Part shown: positions 26,091-38,121 of the stretch, one piece after another
Layout of the letters: each line of letters begins with the position of its first letter
Numbering within the stretch: the first letter of the stretch is position 1
Assembly (NCBI RefSeq): GCF_024519465.1
Contig: NZ_JALJRW010000002.1
Coordinates: 217,779 to 281,778, forward strand
DNA from: Stenotrophomonas sp. Ste86
GTDB lineage: Bacteria > Pseudomonadota > Gammaproteobacteria > Xanthomonadales > Xanthomonadaceae
Length of the DNA: 64,000 nt
Reading direction: 5' to 3'
The notes under the pieces: model-generated
What the model was told of the DNA's origin: nothing
What the model saw: the letters and a program-made list of their open reading frames with translations, nothing else
Database searches by the model: none
Translations under genes and position numbers: made by a program

Positions 26091-26492
26091 TCAAGCGGCG
26101 CGGCAGTCGCCAGCGGCCATGCACGCATCCAAAGCACCGGTGTCACCCTGGCCGATCAACACGACCACCTCGGCCCGAAGCTGGGTCAGCGCCGCATCCA
26201 GCTGCTGCAGCCGCTGCATGTCCGCGCGCACGGCCTGCTGCCTGTCCGCCAGCAACGCCTGCACCCGCAGCCAGTCGATGCCGCCATCGTCGCGTCGCAG
26301 TGCGGCCACGTCGGCAAGCCGGAAGCCCAGCGCCAGCGCCTGCCGGATCAGCAGCACCAGGTTGAGATCCTGCTCGTTGTAGTCGCGGTAGCGGTTGATC
26401 CGCGGCACGGCGTCCAGCAGTCCGCGCGCTTCGTACAGACGGATCGCCTTCTGGCTGGCACCGCTGCGTCGGGCGACCTCGGAGATGCGCAT
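26091..26492 (-). CDS. MerR-family transcriptional regulator
   Basis: 133-residue DNA-binding protein. The N-terminal winged helix starts MRISEVARRSGASQKAIRLYE with the family wing RINRYRDY, followed by a long dimerisation coiled coil rich in Arg/Gln/Leu. The C-terminal end has two Cys (ALDACMAAGDC), which could sense a metal, oxidant or electrophile. ATG at 26492 overlaps the stop of the SDR gene by one base, so SDR, regulator and quinone-reductase-like gene probably form one operon that this protein controls. Effector unknown. Confidence 0.88.
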   Translation of the reverse strand: MRISEVARRSGASQKAIRLYEARGLLDAVPRINRYRDYNEQDLNLVLLIRQALALGFRLADVAALRRDDGGIDWLRVQALLADRQQAVRADMQRLQQLDAALTQLRAEVVVLIGQGDTGALDACMAAGDCRAA

Positions 26493-27253
26493 CAGTCGCG
26501 CACCAGGCCGCCATCCACCACCAGGTTCTGCCCGGTGACCGCGCGCGACCACGGCGAGGCAAAGAACAGCACCGCATCGGCGAACTCGGCCGGCGTGGTC
26601 ACGCTGCGCAGCGGGGTGTTGGCGGCGATGTAGTCGAACACCGCCGCCGGCGTGGCCGCGCTGGCATCGGTGCTGCGCAGCAGGCCACCAGAGAGCATGT
26701 TCACGGTGATCCCGTCCGGGCCGAGGTCGCCGGCCAGGGTGCGGGTGAGCGACAGCAACGCGGCCTTGGCGGCGGTGTAGTCGTGGTAGGGCACCACCGG
26801 ATTCTGGAACAGGTTGGTGCCGATATTGATCACGCGCCCGAAACGCTGCGCGCGCATGCCGGGCAGGGCCGCCTGCACCGTGTTCAACGCACCGCGCACG
26901 CTGCCCTCGAACTGCGCGCAGAACGCCTGCCAGCCGATCGCATCGGCTTTCGCACGCGCATCGCCATTGAACGAGAACGTCGCCAGCGCATTGTTGACCA
27001 CGCTGGTGATGTCGCGGCCGAAGTGGGCGCGGGCCCGGGCGAACAGCGCATCGACCTGGTCGCGGTCAGTGACATCGGCGCGCACCGCCAGGGCGTTCGG
27101 GCCGACTTCGGCGGCCAGTGCCTGTGCGGCGTCGACGCTGTGCAGGTGGTTGATCACCACCTGTGCGCCCTCGCGGGCGAACGCGCGCGTCACGTGCTGG
27201 CCGAGGCCACGGGCACCGCCGGTGACAAGGACGAGTTGCTGCGAAAGCTGCAT
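26492..27253 (-). CDS. SDR-family oxidoreductase
   Basis: 253-residue classical short-chain dehydrogenase. NAD(P) motif TGGARGLGQHV, catalytic Tyr-Lys in YHDYTAAKAALLSLT, and the common C-terminal VTGQNLVVDGGLVRD. It resembles FabG-type 3-oxoacyl reductases in outline, but the usual catalytic Ser sits in a divergent NIGTNLF segment, so the substrate is unclear. ATG at 27253 fits the family; the longer frame reads into the upstream intergenic DNA. First gene of a probable operon with the MerR regulator and the quinone-reductase-like gene, divergent from dapB. Confidence 0.88.
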   Translation of the reverse strand: MQLSQQLVLVTGGARGLGQHVTRAFAREGAQVVINHLHSVDAAQALAAEVGPNALAVRADVTDRDQVDALFARARAHFGRDITSVVNNALATFSFNGDARAKADAIGWQAFCAQFEGSVRGALNTVQAALPGMRAQRFGRVINIGTNLFQNPVVPYHDYTAAKAALLSLTRTLAGDLGPDGITVNMLSGGLLRSTDASAATPAAVFDYIAANTPLRSVTTPAEFADAVLFFASPWSRAVTGQNLVVDGGLVRD

Positions 27254-27383
27254 GGAGGCACGACCGGACGAAGGGGGCGCACAGGGTAGCAAGCGTCCGA
27301 GCCCTCGATGCACGCGCGCCGGTAGTGGCACCGGGCGCATGTCCCCCTTGTGCACGCTTGCCAGCACCGGCTAGCCTGCGCGC

Positions 27384-28124
27384 ATGACCACTATCCCTGT
27401 TCGCCTGCTCATCCACGGTGCCTCCGGTCGCATGGGCCAGGCCCTGCTGCGGCTGGCCGCCGACACTCCCGACCTGCAGGTCGTCGCTGCGGTGACCCGC
27501 CGTTCGCCGGCACAGCGGGTCGTCGACGGCGTGCCGCATTTCGCCAGCAGCGAGCTGGCCGGTGCGCCGCAGTTCGATGTCGCCATCGATTTCAGCCTGC
27601 CCGAGGGTTTCGACCCGGTCCTGGCGTTGTGCGTGGAGCGCAAGGCCGGGCTGGTCTCGGGCACCACCGGTATCAGTGAGGCGCAGCGCCAGGCCCTGAT
27701 CCAAGCCGCCACCGGCATCCCACTGGTCTGGGCGTCCAACTTCAGCCTGGGCGTGGCGGTACTGGAGGAGTTGGTAGAACGCGCGGCTGCCACGCTGGCG
27801 GGCTGGGACTGCGACATCGTCGAATCCCACCATGTGCACAAGCAGGATGCACCGTCGGGCACCGCGCTGACCCTGGGCGCGGCGGCGCAGAAGGGCGGGG
27901 CGCAGCCGCATTACGCCAGCCTGCGGGCGGGCGACATCGTCGGCGAGCACCTGGTCCAGTTCACCGGGCTGGGCGAGCGCATCGAGCTGACCCACCGCGC
28001 CACCAACCGCGACATCTTCGCGCGCGGCGCACTGTTCGCCGCCACCCAGCTGAATGGACGGGCGCCGGGCAGCTACCGGGTTCGCGATCTGTTGGCCGGG
28101 GCCATGCCCGCCGCGGGCGGCTGA
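27384..28124 (+). CDS. dapB: 4-hydroxy-tetrahydrodipicolinate reductase
   Basis: 246-residue enzyme of the lysine/diaminopimelate pathway, using NAD(P)H. N-terminal Rossmann motif IHGASGRMGQALL, then SGTTGISE, the catalytic-domain signature ESHHVHKQDAPSGTAL with the proton-donor His pair and Lys, and the C-terminal THRATNRDIFARGAL. A little shorter than E. coli DapB (273) but with all core elements. It precedes carA as in many gammaproteobacteria, though 282 bp and a probable promoter separate them. Confidence 0.95.
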   Translation: MTTIPVRLLIHGASGRMGQALLRLAADTPDLQVVAAVTRRSPAQRVVDGVPHFASSELAGAPQFDVAIDFSLPEGFDPVLALCVERKAGLVSGTTGISEAQRQALIQAATGIPLVWASNFSLGVAVLEELVERAAATLAGWDCDIVESHHVHKQDAPSGTALTLGAAAQKGGAQPHYASLRAGDIVGEHLVQFTGLGERIELTHRATNRDIFARGALFAATQLNGRAPGSYRVRDLLAGAMPAAGG

Positions 28125-28226
28125 TCTGCGGGCCCCAAAGGCGGCCTGTGCAGGCTCGGCGTCGCTGCCACGGCTGAAGAGGCAAGGCCCCGCTGCCTGA
28201 ACCCCGGGCGGGCCCGTCACGGCCGT

Positions 28227-28279
28227 ACGCCAGCGAATGCATGCAAACGCTGGCGTCGCAGGCCCCTTGCCTTTACAAT
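28227..28279 (+). promoter_or_regulatory. carA: Putative carAB promoter overlapped by an inverted repeat
   Basis: A perfect 9-bp inverted repeat (ACGCCAGCG, 12-nt loop, CGCTGGCGT; 28227-28256) overlaps a possible -35 (TGGCGT, 28251-28256). Seventeen bases later comes a good -10 (TACAAT, 28274-28279), about 130 bp before the carA GTG. The repeat could be an operator or the fold at the end of dapB mRNA; no T-run follows it. The promoter call is by eye. Confidence 0.45.
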
Positions 28280-28406
28280 TCCCGCTCGCCGAATCACGAC
28301 AGCCGGACCGGTCCCGCACCGCAGTCCGCGCTTTTTTGCAGCCGCTTTTCAGTGTGCCGCGCGGCGTGACTTCGGTGACCCCATCGGTAGCCAAAGTGAG
28401 AATTCC

Positions 28407-29537
28407 GTGACCCAAGCCGCAATCCTCGTCCTCGAAGACGGCACCGTATTCGAGGGCGAATCCGTAGGCGCGCCCGGCCTGTCCGTCGGTGAGGTGGTGT
28501 TCAACACCGCCATGACCGGTTACCAGGAAGTGCTGACTGATCCTTCCTACGCCCGGCAGATGGTCACGCTGACCTACCCGCATATCGGCAACACCGGCAT
28601 GACCGACCAGGACGACGAAGCCCACAAGGTGTGGTCGGCCGGCCTGATCGTGCGCGACGTTCCGCGCCGTCCCAGCAACTGGCGCAGCCAGGTGTCGCTG
28701 CAGGACTGGCTGCTGCAGCGTGGCGTGGTGGCCATTTCCGGTATCGACACCCGCAAGCTCACCCGCATCCTGCGCGAGCGTGGCGCGCAGAACGGTGCGC
28801 TGATGGCCGGCGACGGCATCAGTGTGGAGAAGGCGCTGGAAGCGGCCCGCGCGTTCCCCGGCCTGAAGGGCATGGACCTGGCCAAGGTGGTCAGCACCGA
28901 CAAGTCCTATCCGTGGACCGAAGGCCAGCTGGACCTGGACAACAACGAGTTCGTCAGCGCCGCGCCGCAGTACAAGGTGGTGGCCTACGATTTCGGCGCC
29001 AAGCTGAACATCCTGCGCATGCTGGCCGAGCGCGGCTGCGACATCACCGTGGTGCCGGCGCAGACCCCGGCCGCCGAGGTGCTGGCGATGAATCCGGACG
29101 GCGTGTTCCTGTCCAACGGTCCGGGCGATCCGGAACCGTGCATCTACGCGATCGAGGCGATCAGGACCTTCCTGGACCGCAAGCTGCCGACCTTCGGCAT
29201 CTGCCTGGGCCATCAGCTGCTGGCGCTGGCCTCCGGCGCGAAGACGGTGAAGATGGGCCACGGGCACCATGGCGCCAACCATCCGGTCCAGGACCTGGAT
29301 ACCGGCCGGGTGATGATCACCTCGCAGAACCACGGCTTTGCGGTTGACGAAGCCTCGCTGCCGGCCACCCTGCGGGTTACCCACCGCTCGCTGTTCGACG
29401 GCACCAACCAGGGCATCGCGCGCACCGATGTGCCGGCGTTCTCCTTCCAGGGCCATCCGGAAGCATCGCCGGGCCCGCACGATGTCAGCCCGTTGTTCGA
29501 CCGTTTCGTGACCCTGATGGCGGAGGCCAAGGCCTGA
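28407..29537 (+). CDS. carA: Carbamoyl-phosphate synthase small subunit
   Basis: 376-residue glutamine amidotransferase subunit that feeds ammonia to CarB for pyrimidine and arginine synthesis. N-terminal small-subunit domain ([27 protein letters not shown]), then a class I glutamine amidotransferase domain with the nucleophile Cys in [13 protein letters not shown] and the His-Glu pair in [14 protein letters not shown]. The GTG start at 28407 is the family N-terminus and has GTGAG upstream. carB follows after 150 bp. Confidence 0.97.
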   Translation: MTQAAILVLEDGTVFEGESVGAPGLSVGEVVFNTAMTGYQEVLTDPSYARQMVTLTYPHIGNTGMTDQDDEAHKVWSAGLIVRDVPRRPSNWRSQVSLQDWLLQRGVVAISGIDTRKLTRILRERGAQNGALMAGDGISVEKALEAARAFPGLKGMDLAKVVSTDKSYPWTEGQLDLDNNEFVSAAPQYKVVAYDFGAKLNILRMLAERGCDITVVPAQTPAAEVLAMNPDGVFLSNGPGDPEPCIYAIEAIRTFLDRKLPTFGICLGHQLLALASGAKTVKMGHGHHGANHPVQDLDTGRVMITSQNHGFAVDEASLPATLRVTHRSLFDGTNQGIARTDVPAFSFQGHPEASPGPHDVSPLFDRFVTLMAEAKA

Positions 29538-29687
29538 TCCGCCACGCCGCCGGCGCGTCCGGCGGCATCGCGACGGATCGCAAGCCCTGCAGTGCCGCTG
29601 CCCCCAGGCGCGGCGCTGAACCCCGGAAGTTTCCTGATCGACAGCGTGCGATCACCCCCGACACGCTGTACTGACTTAGAGAAGACA

Positions 29688-32926
<3,239 letters not shown>

Positions 32927-32930
<4 letters not shown>

Positions 32931-33403
32931 GAGCACCGATCACCCTGAAGGGCGCGCAGCGTCTGCGCGAAGAGCTTGACCACCTGAAGTCGGTCAAGCG
33001 CCCGAAGGTCATCGCGGCGATCGCCGAAGCGCGTGAGCACGGCGATCTCAAGGAGAACGCCGAGTACCACGCCGCGCGCGAAGAGCAGGGCTTCATCGAA
33101 GGCCGCATCAAGCAGCTGGAAGGCGAGCTTTCGCATGCCGAAATCATCGACATCACCAAGCTCAACGCCGGCAGCAAGGTGGTGTTCGGCGCCACCGTGG
33201 AGTTGTCCGACGTGGAGAGCGATGAAGAGAAGCGCTACCAGATCGTGGGCGACCTGGAGGCCGACATCAAACTCGGTCTGATCGCGATCTCCTCGCCGCT
33301 GGCACGCGCCCTGATCGGCAAGCTGGAAGGCGATGCGGTCACCATCGACGCACCGGCCGGCCAGCGCGAGTACGAAATCGTCAGCGTCCAGTACCTGGCC
33401 TGA
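32927..33403 (+). CDS. greA: Transcription elongation factor GreA
   Basis: 158-residue factor that enters the RNA polymerase secondary channel and stimulates cleavage of backtracked RNA. The N-terminal coiled coil carries the tip acidic residues in [20 protein letters not shown] sequence (here [14 protein letters not shown]), and the C-terminal FKBP-like domain ends [14 protein letters not shown] and REYEIVSV. Starts inside the carB stop (ATGA). The next gene starts one base after its stop. Confidence 0.97.
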
Positions 33404-33404
33404 C

Positions 33405-34325
33405 ATGGCCACGGCGACATTGCTGTTGCCGGCGCGCAGCCGCTTCCCGGCCGCGCCTTTGCCCGACGACGTGGCGAAGGCGCTGGGGCGCGCCGAGCGC
33501 AGCAGCGTCGACGGGGGCGAGCGTGCCCAGCTGCAGCGGCATTTCCAGCTGCAGCCGGCGTACTGGCCGGTGGCCGCACTGACCCGCCAGCTGGACGTCG
33601 GCGATGCCGGCGAGGCGGTCTGGCTGCGCGCCGATCCGGCCAACGTGGTGCCGGACATGCAGGGCGCGCGGATGATGGGTCACGGCGAGACGCTGCGGCC
33701 TGATGCGGAGGATGTGGCCCGGTTGTTGCCGGCGCTGCAGCCGCTGTTTGCCGGGTTCGGCTTCACCCTGGATGCCCCGGTGCCGTCGCGCTGGTACCTG
33801 CGCCTGCCGCCGGGAACCACGCTGCCGGACTTCCACAGCCCCGATGATGTGCTCGGCGATGACCTGTTCGCGCATCTGCCCGAAGGCGATGCGGGCCGCC
33901 GTTGGCGTGCCCTGCTGACCGAAGCGCAGGTGGTGCTGCATACCCACGACTGGAACCAGCAGCGCGTGGCCGACGGCAAGCGGGCGATCAATTCGCTGTG
34001 GTTCTGGGGCGGCGGCGAGTTGCCGCAGTCGGTGCAGACCGCGCACGCCCAGGTCCGCAGCCGCGAGGCCCTGCTACAGGCCCTGGCCAAGGCCGCCGGC
34101 CTGCAGGCCGACAACGAACAGCAGGTGGATGCCCTGGTCGACCTGCGCCAGCTACGCTCGCTGGACCAGCTCGGCAATGATGCGATCCGTCCGTTGCTGT
34201 CGGCCGTGCAGCGCGGTGAACTGCGGCGGCTGGTGCTGGATTTCGAGGACGGTGTACGTTTCGAAATCGACAAGGGCCAACGCTGGCGGTTCTGGAAAAA
34301 GCCGATACAACTGCACGACGCGTGA
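33405..34325 (+). CDS. COG4255-like hypothetical protein (annotated as phosphoglycerate mutase in relatives)
   Basis: 306-residue soluble protein. Xanthomonad relatives are often labelled phosphoglycerate mutase or a regulatory protein of that family, but I see no catalytic Ser-metal motif that would prove an alkaline-phosphatase-type mutase. Recognisable stretches are the N-terminal LLPARSRFPAAPLP, WLRADPANVVPDMQGARMM and the central HTHDWNQQRVADGKRAINSLWFWGGGELP, which are conserved in this family. The start ATG at 33405 lies one base after greA. It is followed by a SMAG palindrome and recJ. Function not assigned. Confidence 0.75.
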   Translation: MATATLLLPARSRFPAAPLPDDVAKALGRAERSSVDGGERAQLQRHFQLQPAYWPVAALTRQLDVGDAGEAVWLRADPANVVPDMQGARMMGHGETLRPDAEDVARLLPALQPLFAGFGFTLDAPVPSRWYLRLPPGTTLPDFHSPDDVLGDDLFAHLPEGDAGRRWRALLTEAQVVLHTHDWNQQRVADGKRAINSLWFWGGGELPQSVQTAHAQVRSREALLQALAKAAGLQADNEQQVDALVDLRQLRSLDQLGNDAIRPLLSAVQRGELRRLVLDFEDGVRFEIDKGQRWRFWKKPIQLHDA

Positions 34326-34330
34326 GGCGC

Positions 34331-34353
34331 AGCCACCCGTGGGGTGGCGCTAC
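34331..34353 (-). repeat. Single SMAG palindrome
   Basis: One 23-nt palindrome of the AGCCACCC-GTG-GGGTGGC form with a CTAC end, directly after the COG4255-like gene and before recJ. It may fold at the 3' end of the upstream mRNA. Confidence 0.8.
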
Positions 34354-34397
34354 CGGATCGGCGTGTGCATCGTGGGTCATCGCCAGCAGCCGGTATC

Positions 34398-36185
34398 ATG
34401 GCTGCGTCGAAACCTGTTTCGGCGTTCCGCCCGCCATTCGAGTCTGCCTTGCCTTCTTCCGATACGCCCCAGATCCAGCGCCGTCCGCGTGTACCCCTTG
34501 CCGCCGACTGGCCGGCCGACATGTTGCCGCTGCTGCAGCGCCTGTACGCCGCACGCGGGGTGACCGACGCCGCGCAGGCGAAGCCGAAGCTGGCCCAGCT
34601 GCACGCACCGGAGCTGATGGGCAGCATGCAGGCGGCGGTGGAGCTGCTGGCCAAGGCCATCGCCGACAACGAACGCATTCTGGTGGTCGGTGATTTCGAC
34701 TGCGATGGCGCCACCGCCTGCGCGGTGGGTGTGCGCGGGTTGCGCATGCTTGGGGCGCGCGACGTGGTGCACGCGGTGCCCAACCGCATGCTGCATGGGT
34801 ATGGCCTGTCGCCGTCGCTGGTGGCGGACCTGGCGCCGCTGCAGCCGGGCCTGCTGGTCACCGTCGACCATGGCATCGCCTGCCATGCCGGTGTCACCGC
34901 CGCCAAGGCGCTGGGCTGGAAGGTGCTGGTCACCGACCACCATCTGCCCGGCGAACACCTGCCGCCCGCCGATGCGCTGGTGGACCCCAACATCGACGGC
35001 GATGCCTTCCCGAGCAAGGCGCTGGCCGGCGTCGGGGTGATCTTCTATGTATTGATGGCGCTGCGCCGGCACCTGCGCGCGCAGGGCGCCTTTGCCGCCA
35101 CCCGCGAACCGGACCTGTTGACCCTGTTGGACCTGGTCGCAGTCGGCACCGTCGCCGATCTGGTTGCCCTGGATGCCAACAACCGTGCACTGGTGTCGGC
35201 CGGCCTGCGCCGGTTGCGCAGCGGGCAGGGCTGCGTGGGCCTGCAGGCACTGATCGAAGCCAGCGGCCGCGACCCGGCGCGCCTGAGCGCTACCGACATC
35301 GGCTTCGCGCTCGGCCCACGGCTCAATGCCGCCGGCCGCCTGGAAGACATGGCGTTGGGCATCGAGCTGCTGCTGACCGAAGACCGCAGCCAGGCGCGCG
35401 AGATCGCCCAGACCCTGGAGCAGATCAATGCCGAGCGCCGCGCGGTGCAGCAGTTGATGACCGACGATGCGGAACTGGCGGTATCCCGCGCGGTACTCAG
35501 CGCCGAGGGCGAGCGCCCGATCGCCGCCTGCCTGTTCGATGCCGAGTGGCATCCCGGCGTGGTCGGCCTGGTCGCTTCGAAGATGAAGGACCGCCTGCAC
35601 CGCCCGGTGATCGCCTTCGCACCGTCCGAGCCGGGCAGCGATTCGCTGCGCGGTTCGGCCCGATCCATTCCCGGCTTCCACATCCGTGATGCATTGGCGC
35701 TGGTCAATGCCGCGCACCCGGGCCTGATCGACAAGTTCGGTGGCCACGCCATGGCCGCCGGCCTGAGCCTGGCGCATGCACGCCTCGAGGATTTCCAGCA
35801 GGCTTTCGTCGCCGTGGTCGGCGCCCGCATGGACCCGGCGTCGTTGCAGCAGCACCTCATGAGCGATGGCGAGCTGGCCGCCGATGAGCTGGACTACCGC
35901 CACGCCGAAGCGCTGCGTCTGGCCGGTCCGTGGGGCCAGGCCTTCCCCGAGCCGCTGTTCGACGGCCATTTCCAGGTCGCACGCTGGCAGGTGTTGAAGG
36001 AAAAGCACCTGAAACTCAGCCTGCGCGTGCCCGGGCGCGCCGAGCCGCTCAACGCGATCCACTTCAGTGGCTGGAAGGGCAATGCGCCCGCCAACCACGT
36101 GCACATCGCCTACCGGCTGGTCAGCGACGATTACCGTGGCGGCGGTGCGATCCAGCTGATCATCGAGCATTGCGCCGACGCCTGA
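34398..36185 (+). CDS. recJ: Single-stranded-DNA exonuclease RecJ
   Basis: 595-residue 5'-3' exonuclease of the DHH superfamily, used in recombination and mismatch repair. Motifs in order: VVGDFDCDGATA, VTVDHGI, VTDHHLPGE (the DHH), DLVAVGTVADLV, and the DHHA1-type FGGHAMAAGL near residue 455, then a C-terminal OB region. The start is uncertain. ATG at 34398 is used, but TTG at 34449 would give MPSSDTPQIQRRPRV and 578 residues, which aligns better with the N-terminus of E. coli RecJ (577). Neither has a clear ribosome site. Confidence 0.93.
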   Translation: MAASKPVSAFRPPFESALPSSDTPQIQRRPRVPLAADWPADMLPLLQRLYAARGVTDAAQAKPKLAQLHAPELMGSMQAAVELLAKAIADNERILVVGDFDCDGATACAVGVRGLRMLGARDVVHAVPNRMLHGYGLSPSLVADLAPLQPGLLVTVDHGIACHAGVTAAKALGWKVLVTDHHLPGEHLPPADALVDPNIDGDAFPSKALAGVGVIFYVLMALRRHLRAQGAFAATREPDLLTLLDLVAVGTVADLVALDANNRALVSAGLRRLRSGQGCVGLQALIEASGRDPARLSATDIGFALGPRLNAAGRLEDMALGIELLLTEDRSQAREIAQTLEQINAERRAVQQLMTDDAELAVSRAVLSAEGERPIAACLFDAEWHPGVVGLVASKMKDRLHRPVIAFAPSEPGSDSLRGSARSIPGFHIRDALALVNAAHPGLIDKFGGHAMAAGLSLAHARLEDFQQAFVAVVGARMDPASLQQHLMSDGELAADELDYRHAEALRLAGPWGQAFPEPLFDGHFQVARWQVLKEKHLKLSLRVPGRAEPLNAIHFSGWKGNAPANHVHIAYRLVSDDYRGGGAIQLIIEHCADA

Positions 36186-36236
36186 TGTCCGCCATCGCGC
36201 CTGCCGCGCCCTCCTATCCCGTTTGTGTTCCTGACC

Positions 36237-36869
36237 ATGACTGCCCACGCCCACGTGCTTCCATCGCCCATCGAACGCTTCGACCTGCAGAGCCAGATCG
36301 TCCTGCAGGGTGACCCTGCAGCCCGCGCCACGCTCTCGGCGCGGGAGGGATTCGAGTTCCCCGATCTGGCGGGCTCGCGCCAGAGCATCGCGTGGCTGCT
36401 GCAGAACGAGTTGTCCGTCCGGGTAGCGGTGGAGGGCGCCGATCCCGGCACCGGGGGCGTCGGCGTCGAACAGGCCGTGGCCGCAGTGATGGCGCGGTTG
36501 GGCCGTACCCGTTGCGTGGCCGACCACTACCAGCCTTCGGAGGATCCGGACGACTACAGGAACGCGGACGACCAGGTCGGTGCGCTCGACTTCACCTGCC
36601 ATCTGCCCGATCCTGCCCCGCTGCGCCAGCACTACGCCGAACTGCGCGAAGCGGCTACGCCGCTGGAGCGCCAGCAACGCTCACACCGCTTGCTGCTGGC
36701 CTACGTGGAGCACCTGCGTTCGGCTCCGGACCGGCCGGTGCGCGGGCACCATGCCACGTGGTCGCGGCCGTGGACGGCCGACCACGCGGTCATGCAGAGC
36801 ATGGCGGTGATGGACACGATCCTGCCGGAGCTGTTTCCCTTTGATGGTTGGGACCAGGACGAGGACTGA
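36237..36869 (+). CDS. Hypothetical protein
   Basis: 210-residue soluble protein that I do not recognise. No signal peptide or membrane helix is seen. The sequence is acidic, with central DHYQPSEDPDDYRNADDQVGA and a C-terminal PELFPFDGWDQDED. ATG at 36237 is chosen; a start 12 bases upstream is possible. It follows recJ by 51 bp and converges with the DUF1176 gene. Codon use is like that of its neighbours. Confidence 0.65.
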   Translation: MTAHAHVLPSPIERFDLQSQIVLQGDPAARATLSAREGFEFPDLAGSRQSIAWLLQNELSVRVAVEGADPGTGGVGVEQAVAAVMARLGRTRCVADHYQPSEDPDDYRNADDQVGALDFTCHLPDPAPLRQHYAELREAATPLERQQRSHRLLLAYVEHLRSAPDRPVRGHHATWSRPWTADHAVMQSMAVMDTILPELFPFDGWDQDED

Positions 36870-36925
36870 GTGGACGCCGGCACCACGCACGCGCCGCGCT
36901 GAAGCGGCCATGTCCGTGCCGCGCC

Positions 36926-37984
36926 TTACTCCACCACCTTGGTCACCAGCGTCGGCATCTCCCACGCACCACCGGCCGACACCAGCCGGCACAGTCCGGT
37001 GCTGGACACGGCGGTCTTGACGAACTGCGTGCCGGTCCAGCCCCAGCTCGTGGAGTAGAAGCAATCACCCAGGCCGCGGCCCTTGCTGGCCTGCTGGATG
37101 GTGCGCACGTCATCATCCATCCCCGAGGCGGTCACCAGCCTGGGCTGGTAGGGCGCGTGGTCGTTGACCACCCAGTAGCCGTCACCGGTGTTGTAGGCGG
37201 CACGCCAGCAGCCCTGCGACACCAGCAGTTTGTCCGCGCTCAGCCGGTGCACGCTGATCTCCTGCGGGCCCTCATCGGACATCGCGCCGTTGCCGGGATG
37301 CAACGCTTCGCACTCGTCTGCCGTAGTGGCCTTCACCAGCGCCGCACGCAGCGCGGCAGCGTTGGCCAGCGCCGCGTCGGCAGGACGGGTGGGGACGATC
37401 TTGCCCAGCTTCACCACCGGCACCGGCAGTGCCGGCAGCACGGTGCTTTCGGCCGCGCTGCCCTTGCGCATCAGCGCGCCGGGCGTGCCCAGCCGGCCCT
37501 GGAATTCGTCCATTTTCAACAGCACCGCCGAGGCACCGCGGTCGGACACGGTCCAGCGCTTGCCGTCGTTGCCGACCAGCACGATGCGGCTGTCACGGGT
37601 CAACGACTTGAGCAGCGCGGCCACCTGTGCCGGCGAGAGGTCGGCGGTCCCGTCGGCGGGGGTGTACTTCAGTGCGCCCAGCTTGGCGTCGTTGATCTGC
37701 AGCGACAGTTGTTTCGGCAGGGTGGTCTCGTCGTACTGGCCCAGCATCAGCTCGGCCTTCACCGGCTGGCCGGGACCGGCCAGGCGGGTCAACAGGATCG
37801 AGACCGGTTCGTTACCGCCGTCTTCGTCGTTCTGGTAGCCGGCCGCGCGGCAGGTGCGGGTGTTGTCGCAGGCCAGGGTCCAGTCGTTGTGGGTGAAGCT
37901 CAGTCCGCTGCTGGCGTCGGGCGCGGCCTGGACCGGCAGGATCGGGGTCAACAGCAACAGGGGAAGCAGGGCGGGCAGGCGCAC
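36926..37984 (-). CDS. DUF1176 periplasmic protein
   Basis: 352-residue exported protein with signal peptide MRLPALLPLLLLTPILPVQA. The mature part matches DUF1176: an early SFTHNDWTLACDNTRTCRAAGY with a Cys pair, and a late WGWTGTQFVKT and GLCRL end. Family function is unknown; the mature proteins have paired Cys that would form disulfides in the periplasm. I chose GTG at 37984 because AAGGA lies upstream at the right distance and the signal peptide starts cleanly there; an ATG at 38008 would add eight polar residues. Divergent from the VIT/VWA gene over 137 bp. Confidence 0.82.
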   Translation of the reverse strand: MRLPALLPLLLLTPILPVQAAPDASSGLSFTHNDWTLACDNTRTCRAAGYQNDEDGGNEPVSILLTRLAGPGQPVKAELMLGQYDETTLPKQLSLQINDAKLGALKYTPADGTADLSPAQVAALLKSLTRDSRIVLVGNDGKRWTVSDRGASAVLLKMDEFQGRLGTPGALMRKGSAAESTVLPALPVPVVKLGKIVPTRPADAALANAAALRAALVKATTADECEALHPGNGAMSDEGPQEISVHRLSADKLLVSQGCWRAAYNTGDGYWVVNDHAPYQPRLVTASGMDDDVRTIQQASKGRGLGDCFYSTSWGWTGTQFVKTAVSSTGLCRLVSAGGAWEMPTLVTKVVE

Positions 37985-38121
37985 GTGGACGTCCTTGTGG
38001 TGGTACATCAGGGGAGCGGCATCTTGGCCCAGGATGGTGGACACGCCAAGCCTTGCATCGCGTCAACCCCGTTTACCGGCATGATCCGTTCAACCTGCTG
38101 TCATCGGATCGGGAGCGTCAC

